From positions 1,674,001-1,738,000 of the forward strand of contig JAVHKY010000024.1 in the NCBI GenBank assembly GCA_035079385.1: a DNA stretch of 64,000 bases, written 5' to 3'. Positions 37,601-47,942 of this stretch are shown here, one piece after another. The position numbers and the translations under genes are program-made. The DNA is from Aspidiotus rigidus. Lineage: Eukaryota; Arthropoda; Insecta; Hemiptera; Diaspididae. Each line of letters starts with the position of its first letter. Position 1 is the first letter of the stretch. The notes under the pieces were generated by a model, which saw only the letters and a program-made list of their open reading frames with translations, ran no database searches and was not told the DNA's origin.

Positions 37601-38050
37601 GACTCTCCAATACCTCTCTAGTAGAGTGTCCCAGCATAAAAGGGATGAAAGGGATCTTAATGATAACACTGCTTTGGCCTGTCATGCCTCTTGTAATAAT
37701 CATAAGTTTGATTTCGACAATATTCGCATCTTAGCCTATGAGAAAAACACCCAGGAACGAAGAATTCGGGAATGTATCGAAATCATCAAAAACTGTCAAT
37801 TTCAAACTCGTTATGCAGAAACTTGGATCGACGTACTCTTCTATCATTAGTCTCATAACCCTTGTACTTTCGGATTTTGTTTTTTCATGTCCTCTTTTTT
37901 ATGACAAGCGCGTTGCTCTTCTTTATTACGAGTATTTGTATTTAGTTTTTTTTAGTTGGTTCTGATGAAGACGTCGTAGTACGTTGAAAGGTTAACCTCT
38001 CTTAAATTTTACTTGTAAGTACGAGTAATTATAATGCTAGTGCGAGCAAA
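37601..38050 (+). mobile_element. Penelope-like element 3' end (GIY-YIG tail)
   Basis: The frame at 37626-37850 reads SQHKRDERDLNDNTALACHA, then HKFDFDNIRIL and RRIRECIEI. This is the pattern of the C-terminal GIY-YIG endonuclease of Penelope-like retroelements (HKR...AL..H....H.FDF....IL.....R...E). The catalytic GIY and YIG boxes lie upstream and are missing. A non-coding tail follows with CTGATGA...GAAA at 37962-37989. The call rests on motif spacing only. Confidence 0.6.
37962..37999 (+). ncRNA. Hammerhead-like core in the Penelope-like tail (candidate)
   Basis: CTGATGA (37962-37968) is followed by a possible stem GACGT/ACGTT, then GAA, then AGG-TTAA-CCT as a short stem III and a C at the expected cleavage site. 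Hammerhead motifs are known in Penelope-like elements. An extra A precedes stem II, and stem I does not pair well next to the core, so this copy may be inactive or the match fortuitous. Confidence 0.3.
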
Positions 38051-38199
38051 GCCGTTTTTACTTAATCATTGATATTCTTTGCACGAAAAAATCTTTAATA
38101 GATACTACAATATAAGAAATTCACATTTTTATGGTATGATTTGATTTGTATGTTTTAGCGCACTGCACTTATTTACCTGACGCAAGAGACTTTTTCAAT

Positions 38200-38276
38200 G
38201 TAGCGCTGCGTGGAAAAAGGGCCCCCGTCTAATGTATTTCTTACGGAACGGAGGCCCTTTTTCCACGCAGCACTAC
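38200..38276. mobile_element. 77-bp hairpin, GCGCTGCG family
   Basis: GTAGCGCTGCGTGGAAAAAG GGCC at the left is the inverse of GGCCCTTTTTCCACGCAGCACTAC at the right, with two mismatches and a short AT-rich loop. Similar ends occur at 47943-48180. Confidence 0.75.
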
Positions 38277-38649
38277 AATTTTTGTAGCTTACTCAAAAAA
38301 TTCTGAGAATCCTCTAGCTTTCATTACTGAATATTTGGCTATTTTTATAGCAAATGTGCATCACTTTACTCTATTTTGCTGTTTTTTCTTCTCTGATGGT
38401 ACATAAATTTCAGAACTTTGTATCAAATTTCTATTGTTTTTCTCTTTTTTCAACCTTCATTGTAGATGAATTTTGTAAGCTCACAAAATTAAATTTTATC
38501 TACTCAAGATCTTCAGTTTTCAAAGCTCTCTTCAGTTGTATATTATTGTAGTGCGCCACTAGTGTTTTTCCTATGCGCCAGAGGTTTCTTTCAACATTTC
38601 TAACTATACCAAAGAAATCCTAAAAATCCTTTAATTCTTCTCACTGAAT
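38277..38649. other. AT-rich stretch, nothing recognised
   Basis: A 65-codon plus frame at 38354-38551 is phenylalanine- and serine-rich without any domain. A CACTAG/GTGCGCC block near 38.55 kb echoes the GCGCACTGCAC block near 38.16 kb. Confidence 0.35.
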
Positions 38650-40290
38650 ATTTAAAGAAACGCAGGGACCAATTTCTCGGTTTTTTTCATTTAAATTTAA
38701 AAAATCCAAAAAAGAAGCACAATGAAGTACCTATAGAAGTTAATTTCTCTCTTTTGCATACAATTTTTTAACATTTTAATATTCTTTATTATCTTCAGTT
38801 CATGCGGGAGGATTTTAATTCTAATATCCGTAAGTCATATATTTTATAAAAAATTAAGTTATTTATTTCACTCACATACCATACATTGATAATGATTATA
38901 TTTATTTTTCACATATCTAGTTTTTTTCCACGGTAATTACTATTGTTATAAATTCTTCTCGTCAGATTAATCTACATAATTTTATCAACATTAAATCACA
39001 TTCTGGGCAACGCATGGTTTCTTTATCAAAAAATTTACCAACTTGTAAAGTTAATTAGTGCTTAACAAATTTGTCACAAATATGACAAAATAAGATTTTA
39101 ATTTATAGGATGTTTTAAACTTTTTATCTTATTGTTAGTTGATGTATATTTAATATTTCATTATTATCTCAATTTTATTCATTTAAGAAACTTGGAAAAA
39201 TTCAATTATAATACCAATCTAGGAGACACAGTGATGCTAAATTTTCTCATCTCTTCTCTAAAATAATTTATTTTTTTAACTAATTGTTTCTGATTATTTT
39301 TAAATTCAAAATACCGTATTTTTCAAAAAACTCCTTCAAACCACAATAATTATAATACAGAATTCTTAATTTTATCAAATTTCTTTCCGGTATATTTATT
39401 GTATCACCTTTTGCATATCTATTTAAAATTTTTCCTTGTTTAACACTCTCAAATATTAATATTTCTACATCAGTTAATAATTGTTTAGTAGTTTTTAGCA
39501 TAAAATCCCAAGCAAATCCAGAAGTTGCATAATACCAAACTGGGTCTAATTTATATAATTATTTCAAGAGATGTTTCATTAAAATTTTTTATAATATCAG
39601 TCAATAAAAATATATCTATTATAATTATTATATAACATTGTATTTTCAATATTAAAGTACTTCCAAATTTCTTGCTCATAAGGATATTCTCCAGCATCAA
39701 CATGTTCATCATTCGATAGATTATAAAATTTATCTTTATCATATTTTTTCAAGAGTTCATATAATCATAGGGATAAGCTAATTTTTTACTTAATCTGCAT
39801 TTAATTAATAAATACTTTCTTTCCAATTCAGATCAGTTCATTAGACCATTTATTCAAATTTCTCAAGATACCTCTTTAAATTTTTAACCAATTTAGATAG
39901 CGTGCTTGATAAGAATTTATATGAATCTAAAAATCTTAACTCAATATGTAGTTGATTATTTCACCTTTTAAATTTGTAAAACTTGAATCATATTAATTTA
40001 TAACTTCAGAAAATGATGTACCTAGGTATACTTTTCTTCATTATTTGGTATCAATTTGATGTTTGTATGATAAATGAGCACCACAACCCGACAAATTATA
40101 TGACAGTAAATAGGAGTACATCTAGGAATTCTGTAATTAAGATTACAATTACTATGAGCAGCTTCTCTATATTCCCCAGTTAAATGATTGTGCTCTCAAA
40201 ATTTTACTTTATTTTATTAATACATCATCATACGCAAATTTAATCTGTTTTTCTCAGTTTGAAAGTTCTAAAGATAATTCTTCTTTCTTT
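38650..40290 (-). pseudogene. Family B DNA polymerase relic, Polinton/adintovirus type
   Basis: This AT-rich island encodes, on the minus strand, pieces of a protein-primed family B DNA polymerase as found in Polintons, adintovirus-like elements and linear plasmids. In order from high to low coordinates there is HLTGEYREAAH with a CNLNY pair (about 40.16-40.12 kb), IPNNEEKY (about 40.03 kb), AYPYDYMNSW (about 39.77 kb), then LDPVWYYATSGFAWDFMLK (39.55-39.49 kb). LLTDVEI and RYAKG follow (39.47-39.40 kb). The family equivalents are HLTGKYRGAAH, YPYDY, LDP.HY.T.PGLSWDAMLK, LLTD and RYAK, in the same order. Several in-frame stops and shifts interrupt it, and the C-terminal palm with its DTDS motif was not found. 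No integrase, protease or capsid gene was seen nearby. It is a dead copy; related open frames are 39280-39501 and 39551-39742. Confidence 0.8.
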
Positions 40291-41320
40291 CTATGATTTA
40301 CTCCTATAAAAATACCATGGATGCACGTCTACGTCTCCTAGAATGTTTTCAAGTTTCATCGCTCTGTGATAATTATTGCCTAAGATATAGCCATTTAGAT
40401 TTTAGGCCCAAAAATGGTTCTCCAGCACACATAGGTAAGCGTATAGGTCCAATTTTTAGGAGTTTTCTCATTGGAGACCACATTTCAACGCACATTTGGA
40501 ACATTTTGCGACCAAGATCATTTTCCCTTCTAACCTAACTAGAGCCAAGAATACTCGATTGGGTCGATGTACAAGTCTACGACACAAAATTCTAATAAAT
40601 GAGACCATTCCTCCTCTCCCTATACAGAACATCTGGGTAACTTGGGGTGTTACTAAGAAAGTAAGATTAATACAATTACCTGTACAATTAAGCCGGTTTA
40701 AAATCTCTCTCAAAAAAGGGCGAGGTAACTAATGATTCATAAAAAACTAGTGGTAGTACAAACAAAAAAAAACGTTAATTCACACCCCTACAAACACGAT
40801 TTAGTCGGTTTCCAACCTCGAATTAGGAAAAGGGGGCCGGCATGTCCACAGCCCCCCTAATTATTCATACAAAAATAGGGGTAGTACAAACAAAAAAACG
40901 TCAATACAAACCCATAGAAACGAAATACCAACGAATGTGTTGGTTTTCAACCCCAAATTAAAGGAAGGGGGTTGGTGATTCTGACCTTGATAATTTGACA
41001 ATCAGTTATCTTCTTTCATGCGTCCTGCCCCCCAAAACCAACGTACTTTCAATAACGTACCTTCATTTAGATCCTTCACCCTATGCAACAACTTTGAAAC
41101 GGTATCCAACTCCCTTAACCACCTCTGTTCCACCTCCCCATTACTTCGAGTCATATACATTATACAATTCTGCCGTATATTTTGTAATTATTCAAGCTGA
41201 TGACCTCAAGAGCAGTCGCCAATAAAGCAATTCCTCTAATGACTCTTTGCAACTTTTATAACTGAATAACGTTACTCCCAGAACCAATAGTCTAATCCCT
41301 GAAAATAAAGTCTGTTGAAG
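40291..41320. repeat. Short tandem duplication and unassigned flanks
   Basis: Two copies of a unit of about 125 bp start near 40741 and 40866, both with GGTAGTACAAACAAAAAAA, ACCAACC-type and AGGGGG words. A TGACCTTGA box is at 40982. No gene was recognised; frames at 40293-40738 overlap on both strands without a domain. Confidence 0.45.
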
Positions 41321-41745
41321 TAGAGCCCTAAGGATATTTAGTCGTTACGTCATTATTCATCTTCAGACTTCCCTACTTCAAGGACTGGTAACAGTTTACC
41401 ACAATTGTGACCTGCGATGAGAAAAGGATGCTCATTGCCCATTGGCGCAAGAACACCATTTCTCTCTGATTGGATATCTAATCAGAGAGAAATGGTGTTC
41501 CTGTCAGTGGGCAATGAGCATCCTTTTCTCACAATTTGAAAAGAATAAGAGATCTTACTAGAATTTGTTTTAGAATACAGATGTTAGTGTCAAAGTAAAA
41601 TGCAAAACATAGTGCTTTTAAATGATACAAAATAGCTCCACCAATTGCAGATTCTCACCCTATTAGGGAACTGCAAATATTAATGATGATGACGTAACGA
41701 CTAAGTATGGTGATCAATGTCCTTACTCATTATTATAGGGCTCTA
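41321..41745. mobile_element. hAT-like MITE with 7-bp target duplication, overlapping the F-box stop codon
   Basis: Ends TAGAGCCCTA and TAGGGCTCTA are inverse, and a second inverted block TTAGTCGTTACGTCAT / ATGACGTAACGACTAA lies further in. GTTGAAG flanks both sides (41314-41320, 41746-41752). TAGAG termini fit the hAT pattern; hAT duplications are usually 8 bp, so the class is probable only. A GTGACC MITE (41407-41532) is nested inside. The right end overlaps the last coding exon of the F-box gene. Confidence 0.75.
41407..41532. mobile_element. 126-bp GTGACC-type MITE (second copy)
   Basis: A nearly complete foldback: GTGACCTGCGATGAGAAAAG at the left, then GGATGCTCATTGCCCATTGG with its inverse at the right, and a turn near TTGGATATCTAATC. 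The right terminus lacks about ten bases before the final CAC. AATT flanks both sides (41403-41406, 41533-41536). Confidence 0.9.
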
Positions 41746-43665
41746 GTTGAAGAAACTGGCTCTTATTCATCTTAAGGGTAGGCACAACCAATTTTCGAGT
41801 ACAATAATACATACTTTGAAGCCTTTCAACCGAAAATTGGGAGTCGTCAGATGCGAATGCGACCCGTTGACAGTTGTCGTCTAACTCCAGGACCAGTGTT
41901 TTTAAATTTAACTACAACATGAAAAACAACAGTATAAAAATAAGCCGTCGTAAGACCGTCTCTTGCCGATAAATTGAAAACATTACCAGCGATCTGAATA
42001 TCTCTTTCAAGATTATTTCTTTCGCGTCAAAAATGTGTAGATGTTCGAGCTCTGGGCAGTGTTTAAGTATATAAACAATCACTGACTCGTTTGAATCCAT
42101 ACAACGTAAGCTTAATGTTCTCAAAGGCAGCGTAGGACCGACAGATCTCGGCACATGACTTACGCAAAAATGGAAGGAAGACGTGACGAAACATTCTAAT
42201 TTCTGCATTAGAAGAAGTAATTCGGTAAGTTCTTCGATGGACACGATAATTTTCTTTTCACAAATTAACAAATTCTGCTCTCCAATACGAAATTCCTTCA
42301 AGGCCGGACAATTTCTTAAAATCTCGAAAATTATCTCCTTGAAGCAGCTGTTACTATCATTGATTCTTAAATTCAAGATTCTCAATTCTTTTTGGTTTCG
42401 TAAGAAATTGAATAACTGCACCTTTCTAGCGGATTCACTACGAACACTCTTTAACTCCGTTTCAAATTTTTCGAGTCTAGCGGAAAGGAGAAAAAATGAT
42501 TAATAATTGCGTTAATGAGAAAGAACAATTAAATAACTAGAGTAGCAAACCTGAATTGTCCTATCGGTATCATTAACGTCTTTTTCTGCAGGTACGTTGA
42601 TAACAGGGGATGTAACTGCATACTTAGGCTTCTAATTTGAGACAGCCATCGGGGATCTTCAATCGTCTTGTGATTCAGCTTCAATGAGAGAGTGACATGT
42701 TTCACATTCGGAAAAACGGAGAGAATTTTCTTTTGGATCTTTTGGTCAATTATTGGACCCGGTAACAAGGCCAGAGTATGCAGTCGAGTTAGCTGAACTT
42801 TCTCTCCAATCAACTTGTTTAAAGGATCGACGAACGCAAAATTTTCCAAATACCCATAAATGGTGAGACTCGTCAGATTTACACATGATCGAAGAATGTT
42901 GAAAAGGATTTTTCCGTTCAGCAAACATTCTCGGAAACTCAACGAGTTAACTTTCGGGCCGCATTCCTCCCACATGTCACCGAGAAGGGAGAGTCGACTC
43001 ACATTTTGAAAATCCGCGTTCAATATTTCAAAACCCGAGTCGAGCATCGCGAATCGAATGACGGACGGATCGGTTTTATCACTATTTCCTCGGAAGACGA
43101 ACTTTTGATGTTTGACGATCGGAGAAATGCAGCAGTACTCCCTCCAAAATCTGCACGTAGCTCGGATATTTCTATGTTCATCAACGGAAAGACACAGGAA
43201 CAATTGTTCAAGTACCTGAATCGATAGAGAACATACAAAATTAGATCCATTCATTCACTTATTTGGGCACGTATATGAATATAATCAACATCACCTGGGA
43301 AGGTAAAAATGGAATCGGCACACTAGACCCATCCTTCTCATTTTTCGCTTCACTCAACGGATTAGACGTACTTGCCCTGAAAGTCAAAAGTGATGAGAAT
43401 GATGGATTTTCCTAAATCTTATCGACGTGCGACTTGACACCTACCCTTTGTCTTCGTCCTCTTTTTGTCGCTTCGAGTCCCTCTGCTGAAATTCAATTCC
43501 ACGTTTATCCCTGTTGGATTGATTGTGCACATGTGATCTGTTTGAGAAGAAGAAAAAAGAAGAAAAGGTTTAAATTAATTTTTTCGATGTACGACGATAA
43601 GTAAATAAGCTTAGTAAGAAAATACCTTTAATCTTGCGAATAGTTCGACGCGTACTATTCCTCAT
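41723..43665 (-). CDS. F-box/leucine-rich-repeat protein, six exons, 520 residues
   Basis: Exons on the minus strand, all with GT-AG borders and compatible phases, are 43665-43626, 43537-43441, 43376-43295, 43215-42551, 42476-41987 and 41911-41723. They sum to 1563 bases, 520 codons plus TAA. The start is the first ATG after an in-frame TAG. Residues 1-69 are basic and polar. The F-box begins near residue 70 (PFLPSQVLEQLFLCLS, then CRFWREY). Leucine-rich segments follow: LTSLTIYGYL, LRILNLRIND, LRTLSLRCMD, LEHLHIFDAK, LKTLVLELDD. Such proteins bind Skp1 through the F-box and present substrates through the repeats in an SCF ubiquitin ligase; the substrate is unknown. Exon 2 has two donors (after 43441 or 43445); only the first keeps the start codon in frame. 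Introns are 67-103 bp. The last codons and the stop lie in a transposon end. A splice model from sequence alone; I did not identify an orthologue. Confidence 0.8.
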
Positions 43666-43850
43666 ATTATTGTCATCTCTTACTTTCACCTACTCGTCCA
43701 ACTTTTACCTAATTCTCTAGATCAGTATACCACCTGTCGCAATTCGCCTGTAAGGAGCGCCACTTTCCACGCTATACTTGAAGATGATGGTGTGTAATAG
43801 CCCCATATGAATAACACAGGAATGATTTTCAAAAGTTCCTTACTACTTAA
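43666..43850 (-). promoter_or_regulatory. Upstream region of the F-box gene
   Basis: Only about 185 bp separate the start codon from the TTAA transposon at 43851, so the promoter or 5' UTR is either very short or extends into that insertion. No TATA box or initiator stands out. Confidence 0.25.
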
Positions 43851-44353
43851 GGGTTCGCTTTACTAGTGAAAATATGCTCGTAAAACATGGTACCGAAAAT
43901 CACATTTTACTACTTGAATTTTTAACGGATCTTTCTGAATAATTGAAATATTTTCCAGAAAGGTCCAACCAGGAGCGCTATCGAAGCAGAATTTTAAAAA
44001 ATTTTCTTATACTTTCTCAATCAAACGTTGAAATTGGTAAAAATTCGTTTATTTTTTGACGAGAGTAAAATTCTTCTGGAGCCAACATTTAGGATTCTGC
44101 TGCGATAGCGCCTCTTGTTGAACCCTTCTGTACAACATTTCCAAAGATCGAGAAAATTCGTCGGAAAATGGAGCCCTGAGATGTGACCTTGCAAAATCAT
44201 TCCTCGTCGTTTTTTAAGGGGGTCTACCCACGCACGCGCCCGACAAGCGTCGCGCAGTGACCGCTGGCTTCCCGAACCTTGCAGGGTTTGAGGGGATATT
44301 TATGCAACTTATAGTACACCGTTTCGGAGTTTCCGAACAAGTAAAGCACACCC
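43851..44353 (-). mobile_element. 503-bp TTAA-flanked inverted-repeat transposon (copy B)
   Basis: Flanked by TTAA at 43847-43850 and 44354-44357. The right end CAAGTAAAGCACACCC matches copy A exactly; the left end GGGTTCGCTTTACTAGTG is diverged. The interior matches 27453-27952 in reverse orientation, including CTATCGAAGCAGAATTTTAA. Non-coding. Confidence 0.9.
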
Positions 44354-44485
44354 TTAATTGAACAATCAATTTTACAAAATGAGATTTATACGAAAGTCGG
44401 AACCGAGTCCACACTAACAATTTCAAAACTGTTTTATTGGGTGGCTTTCCATTTGAATTTCACAAAAAAGAAGAGCAAAAAGAAA

Positions 44486-44740
44486 ATTGTGACGCGATTT
44501 ATGAAAAGGGACCACTTTGCGCAAAATCAAAGTTTACAGGAGAGGCCAAAATCGGTCAAAAAAACTTGATCTCGCGAAATTTGAAAAATTGATGGAAAAT
44601 GGTCGTATACCAACATTTTCCATCAATTTTTCAAATTTCGCGAGATCGTGTTTTTTCACCTACTTTGGCCGCCAAAATAAATGAAAAACATGATTTTTAT
44701 TTTGCGCAAAGCGGTCCCTGTTCATAAATCGCGTCACAAT
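44486..44740. mobile_element. 255-bp foldback MITE
   Basis: ATTGTGACGCGATTTATGAA at the left and TTCATAAATCGCGTCACAAT at the right are perfect inverses. Arms contain TTTGCGCAAA and a perfectly paired GATCTCGCGAAATTTGAAAA segment at the centre, around a 12-base loop. Non-coding. It could form a long hairpin RNA if transcribed. Confidence 0.9.
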
Positions 44741-45284
44741 ACGTTGTTCAGTCACTACCGCTCATCATCACCTTCGAAGGCAAGCTTTGGAGGAATTCCG
44801 TATAGCAGCGCGTACTCCGCCCTTATTGGCGAATATGAATCGAGTTCTGTAAAAACTGACCAAACAACAAGCCAACGATCCACAGAATAAGGTTTATTGC
44901 TCGGCTATAAGACATCCCTTCCGTTATATGTGGGGTTCTTTAGCACGAAGCCCGCTATCCGTTTCATTAGGGGGGGGGCAACCTCGAAAAACGTCCACAA
45001 TAGCGAACATCCGTTTCTTGTAACGTTATCATTTTTGGAGAATTGTCCAGGGGCTTTTTACTTTGGCGACGTCATCAACCTAAGTAAAGTTATAATATTG
45101 ATGGGGCTGGCGGCCATCTTGTATTTCAGGATAGGGAAATGGCATCCTATTATTGGCCACATTTCTCTTTATGCTGATTGATTGATGAGACCTCGCCCCT
45201 CAATGCTCATTAGTCCGTTAGACCAAACCCCTTTATTGATGGTAGGTTGAGAGGACCATACCTACTCCAGCTCTTTTTCAAAAA
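44741..45284. other. Unassigned stretch before the satellite
   Basis: Frames at 44681-45181 on the plus strand show no domain. The words GGCTATAAGAC and GGGGGACTTGG-like pieces suggest worn satellite sequence near the right side. Confidence 0.35.
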
Positions 45285-47060
45285 AAAAAACTTGTGGGTT
45301 CTTTAACAGAGTTGAACAAGGGAAGGCAGGGAACCTGTTTTATAAGGCGTGGGGGACTTGGAACACCTTGGAAGGACGTTCCGTGTCTGCTATTGCATAT
45401 CTGGCTCATTGAAGGGGCTAAGCAGATTGGTGTATGAAGCGTTGCCTTTCTAGTTCTTTGAAGGGGCTAACTTTTAAGATATATACGCCGACCTTCAAGC
45501 TATATATTACAGGAGGGGGACTTGGAAAACTCGCGGGTTCTTTAACGGAGTTAAATGACGGGATGCAGGAAACCTGTTTTATGAGGCATGTATATGACAT
45601 GAGGGGGACGTGGAATACCTTGGAAGGATGATTTTAGTGTTATGGTGTCTGAAGTGTTGTATATCTGGCACATTGAGGGGGCTAAGCCGATTGGTGTATG
45701 AAGCATTGCATATCAGTTGCCTGAAGGGGCTAACTTTCAGCTATATAGACTGTCCACCAAGCTATGAATGACAGAAGGGGGAGTTAAACGATTGGAGGCC
45801 GGGAACCTGTTTTGTGGGACACGTGTTTGGTGGGAGACCTAGTGGAGTACTGTAGAAAGACGTCCTGAGTCGTACGGTGTTTTAAGTGTTGCTTATTTGA
45901 CATGTTGAAGGGGCCAAGCCGATTGGTGTATGAAGCATTGCACCTGAAGGGGCTATCTTTTAATGCTATATACACCGACTACCGAGCTATACCGGATGGA
46001 CCAAAAAGGTGTTACCAGTTAAATGGGAGTTTGCGCTAAATTCACTTTAGTGCGAAAACGCGAAACGTTAGATGTATACTTCAAATTTGCGAAATGTGTA
46101 AATCAATTTCATCTTAAATTTGCGTCCTGACCCAACTTTCTACAGCTTTTTTGAGCCGAGTTATGGACCAAAATATGCCAAGAATTGACCAGTTTGCCAA
46201 GATTTCTAGAATAACAAATTGAAAATTCCCCCATTTTCAAGCTTGATAAGATTACTCAGGTGTTTTTTTTTTTTGGAATCAGCGTTGAATTTCACTTTAA
46301 AATGAAGTAAAATTTGGAAGTTTGAACGATTTTTAATATTTGATAATTTTGGCAAATTGGTTAATTTTTGGCGCATTTTGGTTCATAACTCGGCTCAAAA
46401 AAGTCGTAGAAAGTTGAGCAGGGCCACAAATTGAAGATAAAAGATACAAATTTTGCACATTTCAAGTATTTATCCAACACTTAGCGTTTTTGTGCTGGAG
46501 TAAATTTAGCGCAAGCTCCCTCCTATTCAACTGGTAACATCTTTCTGATCCACCTGGAATATGACAGGAGGGGGACTTGGAAAACTCGCGGGTTCTTGAA
46601 TGGAGTTGAACGAGGGGAAGTAGGAAACCTTTTTTGTGGGGTAGGTGTATATGAGGGAGACTTAGATTACATTAGAAGGACGCTTTGAGTCTTATGGTGT
46701 TCAAAGTGTTGCATATCTGGCTCATTGAAGGGGCTGAAATGATCGGTGTATGAAGCATTGCATATCTAGTTGCTTGAAGGAGCTATCTTTTAGGCCTTTT
46801 ACTCCGATTACCACGCTATATATGACAGGAGAGGAATTGGAAAACTTGCAGCTTCTGTAACAGAGTTAAACAAGGAGATGCAGGGAACGTGTTTTATGAG
46901 ACACGCATATGATCTGTGGGGGATTTGGAATATCTTGGCAGGACATTCTGAGTCTTAAGATATCTGGCTCTTAGTTAGTTGAAGGGGCCATCTTTTAAGC
47001 GATACATATACACCGACCATTGAGCTATATATGATAGGAGGGGGACTTACAAACATTTTC
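45285..47060. repeat. Tandem satellite, unit about 240 bp, about six units
   Basis: Landmarks recur in order in each unit: GGGACTTGGAAAACTCG, GGGTTCTTTAACGGAGTT, AGGGAACCTGTTTTATGAG, CTTGGAAGGACG, ATCTGGCTCATTGAAGGGGC, ATTGGTGTATGAAGC, AGCTATATATGACAGGAG. Unit starts are near 45290, 45527, 45767, 46563, 46823 and 47035. The gap between the third and fourth is explained by a 568-bp MITE. Worn relatives occur at 4.7-5.3, 22.2 and perhaps 24.7-25.4 kb. Confidence 0.85.
45992..46559. mobile_element. 568-bp TA-flanked foldback MITE inside the satellite
   Basis: The left end CCGGATGGACC and inverted right end CCAGGTGGATC match. Arms share GTTACCAGTT, TTTGCGCTAAATT and a GAGCCGAGTTATG/CATAACTCGGCTC pair. 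TA flanks both sides (45990-45991, 46560-46561) and removing the insert restores the satellite word CTATATGACAGG. Non-coding. Confidence 0.85.
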
Positions 47061-47942
47061 GAGCTCCTAGCTTTGCCAGCCGGCCGGACGGCGGATGTTT
47101 TTTCTGAAAAACCCCGTTAACAAACATTTTGCTTTCCACTCTAGTCATACCTTTGTCTAAATACTCGTGGGGCGCCCACAGGACGCAGACTACAAAGGCC
47201 GCTCTTCTACTCCTATTAAACTTTCTGCTCATACAACCTGAATCGTTAATTGGAGTCTCCCCCTGTTCAGTCGCGACCATCAGACATGGCTACCATCCTG
47301 TCTCCGTAGCAGCCAGCTCTCTCAATATGTTTATCCGGTTTCCATAGCGACAGTACGTCACCCCCCCCCTCATACACACCCCATTTCCATAAAACACAAT
47401 AGGCGTGGTTCTTTCAACCAACCACCACTCAAGGGGTCTGGTCTCACCAACGAATCAGCGTCAAGGGCGCGGACTCCTCAGTCCATCAGCATCAAAAGGG
47501 GCGTGATCAATAACGGGGTTCTATTAGCCTACCCCAAAATCCAAGATGGCCGCCAGCCCCATCAATATATCACTACTAACTTAAGATAGCTTGGGTTACG
47601 TTAAAAAGAAGGGAGGTATCCTCAAAAAACTTCCACGTCCGACTTTGATTACTTTATCAACCTAAGTTAGGTTAAGAGGGCATAGAAGAATTTTTCTGGA
47701 GTACATATCGTAGGAATTTGTCAAGGTTAATCAAGTTTGGGGAGATGCTTTAAGAGATATCACTGTTCCGTCATACAACCTAATAAATATTCTATGGTAC
47801 AGACGGTAAAGATTGTTAAGCATATCGGTATTCAATCTTACACGGCTAAAGCCTTCCATACAGGAATTTTCTTTTTCGAGGGATAAAATCGCTTCCTTTA
47901 GGCTCCTTGTTTTCCATCCACGAAGATTCTACGAAACAACTG
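47061..47942. other. Unassigned stretch
   Basis: CG-richer than the satellite, with a C run near 47360. Two overlapping frames at 47047-47347 on opposite strands have no recognisable domain. Confidence 0.35.

Noticed and set aside
42529..43254. 241-codon frame starting at ATG 43254 taken as a complete gene
   Set aside because: Its start lies in an intron and its last seven codons run past a splice donor; spliced exons give a full F-box and continue into more leucine-rich repeats.
43441..43445. Alternative donor 4 bp earlier in exon 2 of the F-box gene
   Set aside because: It also keeps the F-box in frame but leaves no start codon upstream that can be joined; kept only as a possible variant.
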